From: Stenopsyche tienmushanensis
Taxonomy: Eukaryota; Arthropoda; Insecta; Trichoptera; Stenopsychidae
Length of the DNA: 64,000 nucleotides
Direction of reading: 5' to 3'
Assembly (NCBI GenBank): GCA_008973525.1
Contig: WACJ01000041.1
Span: forward strand, 744,001-808,000
Below are positions 60,401-64,000 of the stretch, piece after piece. The notes beneath the pieces are model-generated. The model searched no databases and was not told where the DNA came from. It saw nothing but the letters and a program-made list of their open reading frames with translations. The first letter of the stretch is position 1; each line of letters opens with the position of its first letter. The position numbers and the translations under genes are program-made.

Positions 60401-62930
60401 TGCGAATTGCGAAAAAATTGTCAAATGGTCTACTGCAAAAAGAAAATAGAAGCAATAATTGTTTGTATATTTGTAAAAAAAATGTGCGTTTCTGTGATAA
60501 ATAAAAAATAAAAAAATTACTTATTAATACTTTATTTACACCTGAATTTGAATAAATCGATTTTTTTCAAAGAAAATGCGTATTTTCGTTTACCCGACAA
60601 TTTGACGAGTGCTCGTAGAAGTAGGCATATAATAAACGCCCGTAAACTTAGTGTTAAAAAACAAACGAAACGGGACGATCGTGAGCAATAAATTTAAAAA
60701 AAAGCCTAATGGTCTCTCCAATAGCATTAAAGACGAAGGTTGAACCAGAGGCGAACGTTCAACAATGAGCACGAAGAAGAGGAAGGCATAGGGTGAAAGT
60801 ACTCGGACGCGGCTGCAATTATGAACATTATAAATTGGTCACTTGTTTTGGATCGTCGTGGTGTTGCGAAATCTCAAAAATAAAAAATCGATCCTACGCA
60901 CAGAAGGTATTCGAACGGTCACGGTTGGATGGCCGCATTGCTGAAGACGTGATTATACCGTGGAAACGATTTTTTTTTATGCGAAAAGCTCGTTCCTATA
61001 AAAAGTAAGAGTGAATGCCAATGTCCATTAGTTGTCACGATTGAGCTCCATCGTCTAAATGAAATTGCACAACGGCCTTGATACGAACCTTTTCATTTTA
61101 ATGATGTTTTTGTCATTTACGGATTTTTGAAAATGAGACATCTTTGACCTCGGTTGCTCAGGCTGCTAACCGCAATCAAGCTAGATTTAAGACATAATAA
61201 TAGTGCATATCGTTAAGATTTTATAACCTCGTTATGCGAAAATAGGTAATATAAATGCAAGCTAAGTCTTTGACAATGATTTTTTACAACATCATGCAGC
61301 ACGTAATCAACCGAATAAAGCACATGTTTTCTATCAATTTATTTTGATTATAATAGGTTTTTGGGATGATTAACACATTCGCGTCGGGTTACGCATGTGT
61401 GCATTTTTTGTGTACTATCGATAGACGCGGAAAACCCACCTGATGCGTCTTTAGCTATGTCATTTAATGGCACACGATAATTTGACTAAATCATTTAGAT
61501 TTGCTTCTTTTAGTGAGACGATAAAATAAAAACGCAACATCATTTTCAAGACTTTCTAATTTCTGCTTTTATTTTTGCGATAGTATTAATATTTGAGTGC
61601 TCGTTGTGATATTATGTTAAGAAGGGTTTTAGCATTTAAAATAAGATGAAAGAATTTTTTTCAAATAAAACTCGATATTATAGTGTTGCTTTGATATTAA
61701 ACGACTGAAATTATTCAATAATTGTGCTTTACAATGAAGAATAAATAGTTTTATCTAATATATGAGCAAAATAACTATTTAATTAAAACACGGTACAACG
61801 CGTGGCTTTTAAAAATTTCTTAACAAATATTGATCGTTCCGATGACATTTTGTTTGGTTTTCTACGATGCATATATTTGTCATCTGTTCGCGTTGTTGAA
61901 ATTTCAATATTAAATATTTTTATCACACGCAAGAATGATAAACAGATGCGAAAGTGCTTGATGTTTTTTTAGACGAAGAAAAATTGAGATGAAATAATGT
62001 TTATTTAGTCAAATATACAAATAATTCATTTTCACAATTAGTTAATGTATATCGCATTTGAATTTAAATATTTTTTACATTAACATTATGATAAACAATC
62101 CACTCTTCATTACTCGCCATGGTTCGTGCGGCACGCAGAGATGAAAAGCAATCGGTCAAATTTGGTACAAAATTACACTTTTTGTTAAGCAAAAATCCAA
62201 ATAAATTCAATAGACCAATCATCAATCAATAATTTTGTTGTCAATAAACTAGAAAATCAGGATAAACCTGTTTCGAGACGATCTATCAGAAAATATTAAT
62301 TCCTACCTAAATTTATTGTCACAATGATATGTTTATTTATAGCTTTTACAATACATTAAAATATTACTTTTAATCATATCGAAAGCAAATAATAAATTTA
62401 GTGTAAAATATGAGTATCGTTTTACGATCAGTTATGTAGAAGCTATAAAATGTAAATACTTTAATAACGAAGCGATTATGTCTTTAGAGTAAGAGTGATT
62501 TTATCGAACATTGTAATTATGCGATTTTCCCACAATATAAACAATGCATAAATTACGTGACATTGAATATATGAAACAATAAAACTGACTTGTGCCTGTC
62601 CATAAAATATTGACATTACCATAATATTAACATAATCAGATACAAGGATAAAAATCTCAAAAATGTCGATCTAAAGATTTACCGGCTCTGCGTATTTTTG
62701 TGCGATTGGGATATTTTAATGAAATATATGGAAATATTATACAGAAATAATGTACGTTGAAAGGTCGGATCCTGCTGCAAATTTCTGATAGTTTATAACC
62801 ATCAATAAATATCAATAAAGTATTTTTTTCAACAACATTAATAATTAAATTCAACATTGATAAATAACATCGTATTGATTGGCATTTACAATAAGGACTT
62901 ACTCATTGTAGAAATTGAAAGTGAAAAATT
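60401..62930. other. gene-free stretch
   Basis: AT-rich. The only recognised item is one piggyBac-like left end (TTAACACATTCGCGTCGGG) at 61,370, without a partner. The frames at 60,590-60,772 (minus) and 60,793-61,008 lack motifs. Confidence 0.45.
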
Positions 62931-62931
62931 A

Positions 62932-63760
62932 TACTTACTTACTTTCTTACTTTTGGTGGCGCCTATAGCCCTATCAGAGAGCCCCGGCCACCGACAACGC
63001 TTGCCGCCATTTTCGTCTGTCCTGGGCCTCCTCCCTCCAATTGCCTAGGCCCAGACGAGCGGCGTCTTTTTTTACCTGATCCGCCCAGCGAAGTCGAGGT
63101 CTTCCGACGGGTCTACTGCCACTCGGCTGAAAATCTAAGACGGCTCGGGGAACTCGGTGTATCGGCATCCGCGCCACATGACCTGCCCAATGGAGACGGC
63201 GGGTTCGGACGAAGCTAGTTATTGACGCCTCGCCGTACATGACCATGACCTCGCGATTGGACCTCATGGTTTCGAAACCCGAAGTCGCATCCCGGAGAGG
63301 TCCGAAAATTTTTCTCAAAACTTTTCTCTCGAACCTCTCGAGGCGCATCGCATCCCGCGCGGTCATGGTCCATGCTTCACCCCCGTAAACCACTACCGGC
63401 CTAATCAATGTTTTATATATTTTAATTTTAGTTTTAGCCGATAGTGATTTGTTTCCTAAAATTTTCTTCAGGCCATGGTAGCACCGATTTCCGTATTGAA
63501 TCCTGGAGGTTATTTCGTTGCACATCAAGTTCTTCTCCGTGAGGATGGATCCTAGATACTTGAAATCCTGGACCCTTTCAATATTATTGTTATTGACACT
63601 CACGGAGGTACAACCTCCAGTATTCACTCTCGAAACCGTCATTAGCTTAGTCTTTTCATAATTTATAGTCATACCGAAGGTAGCAGCAGCCCCGTCGACA
63701 GACGTAAGCGCCGCCAAAGCTTCCGATCTCGATTTCGCCACAACTTATACGCTGATGGAT
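62932..63760 (-). mobile_element. RTE-clade non-LTR retrotransposon, 5'-truncated
   Basis: The minus-strand ORF 63,741-62,974 (255 residues) holds the C-terminal part of an RTE-type reverse transcriptase: MTINYEKTKLM, FKYLGSILTEKN, YKTLIRPVVVYGGEAWTM, LHWAGHVARMP and GRPRLRWADQVKKDAARLG. The catalytic YADD box would lie just upstream, but sequence at about 63,745-63,765 is scrambled. The stop is followed by only about 20 bp of 3' UTR and an AAGT-type repeat tail (62,932-62,953), a layout characteristic of RTE elements. The ORF is uninterrupted and much more GC-rich than its surroundings, so insertion is recent. Confidence 0.88.
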
Positions 63761-64000
63761 TAACATAACAGCTGTTATGTTTCGCATAAAATGAAGTCTA
63801 GAGCCCGCGCAAATTTCAAAGAAAATGCAAAACAGTACTTCTTTCATAAAAATCGCTATAATTCTTAAACTATCATTCAGATTGAAACGAAATTTTCTAA
63901 GGGTACTTACTGCTTACATTTATCAAACCGTCTTGCCAAAAAACCTAAATAACAAATTTGTGCGTTAAAAGCTCAAAATGGATCAACAAATACTCTGCGC

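Noticed and set aside
1..64000. CRISPR arrays, bacterial operons, riboswitches, rRNA or tRNA genes.
   Set aside because: The window is eukaryotic. No spaced direct repeat array is seen and no tRNA with a convincing cloverleaf was found by eye.

Overview
This is a eukaryotic, almost certainly insect, nuclear window. It is AT-rich, its genes are split by short GT-AG introns, and it is crowded with transposon remnants. The only host genes I can support are one family on the + strand: a head-to-tail cluster of insect-type GMC (glucose-methanol-choline) FAD-dependent oxidoreductases, of the glucose dehydrogenase / ecdysone oxidase-like class. I cannot name the species or the order from the sequence.

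Layout. 1-9,470: the 3' end of a jockey-type retrotransposon, a GC-rich dispersed repeat, a candidate non-coding 5' exon ending at 2,909, a pogo/Tigger remnant, and a TTAA-flanked piggyBac-like element with a hAT-derived repeat inside it. 9,479-34,465: the GMC cluster. GMC-1 (9,602-11,627, three exons, intact, 623 aa) is followed by GMC-2 (14,386-19,212, three exons, about 1,304 aa), which carries an unusual Asn/Gln/Asp-rich tail of about 680 residues with a 58-residue repeat. GMC-3 (22,818-25,091) comes next, then a decayed duplicate of it (25,235-28,190), then GMC-4 (30,963-34,465). A 5'-truncated L2/CR1-like retrotransposon, a pogo remnant and an LTR-like block sit between the genes. 34,466-64,000: no host gene seen. 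This part is a patchwork of mariner, Tc1-like, hAT, piggyBac, pogo-like MITE, jockey and RTE remnants in AT-rich DNA.

How the genes relate. All four share the N-terminal membrane or signal segment, the GAGSAG dinucleotide-binding loop, the [11 protein letters not shown] signature and the HPVG active-site histidine region. GMC-1, -3 and -4 share two intron positions (inside or just before the FAD-binding region); GMC-2 has lost these and has two 3' introns instead. GMC-3 and GMC-4 are the closest pair. Three of the four genes are interrupted by isolated single-base insertions in otherwise clean reading frames, either assembly errors or very recent lesions.

The most interesting items are the repeat-tailed GMC-2, the frameshift pattern, the partly conserved duplicate of GMC-3, and several small TIR families with nested insertions, including a pogo-like MITE inside a piggyBac-like MITE inside a GMC-2 intron.
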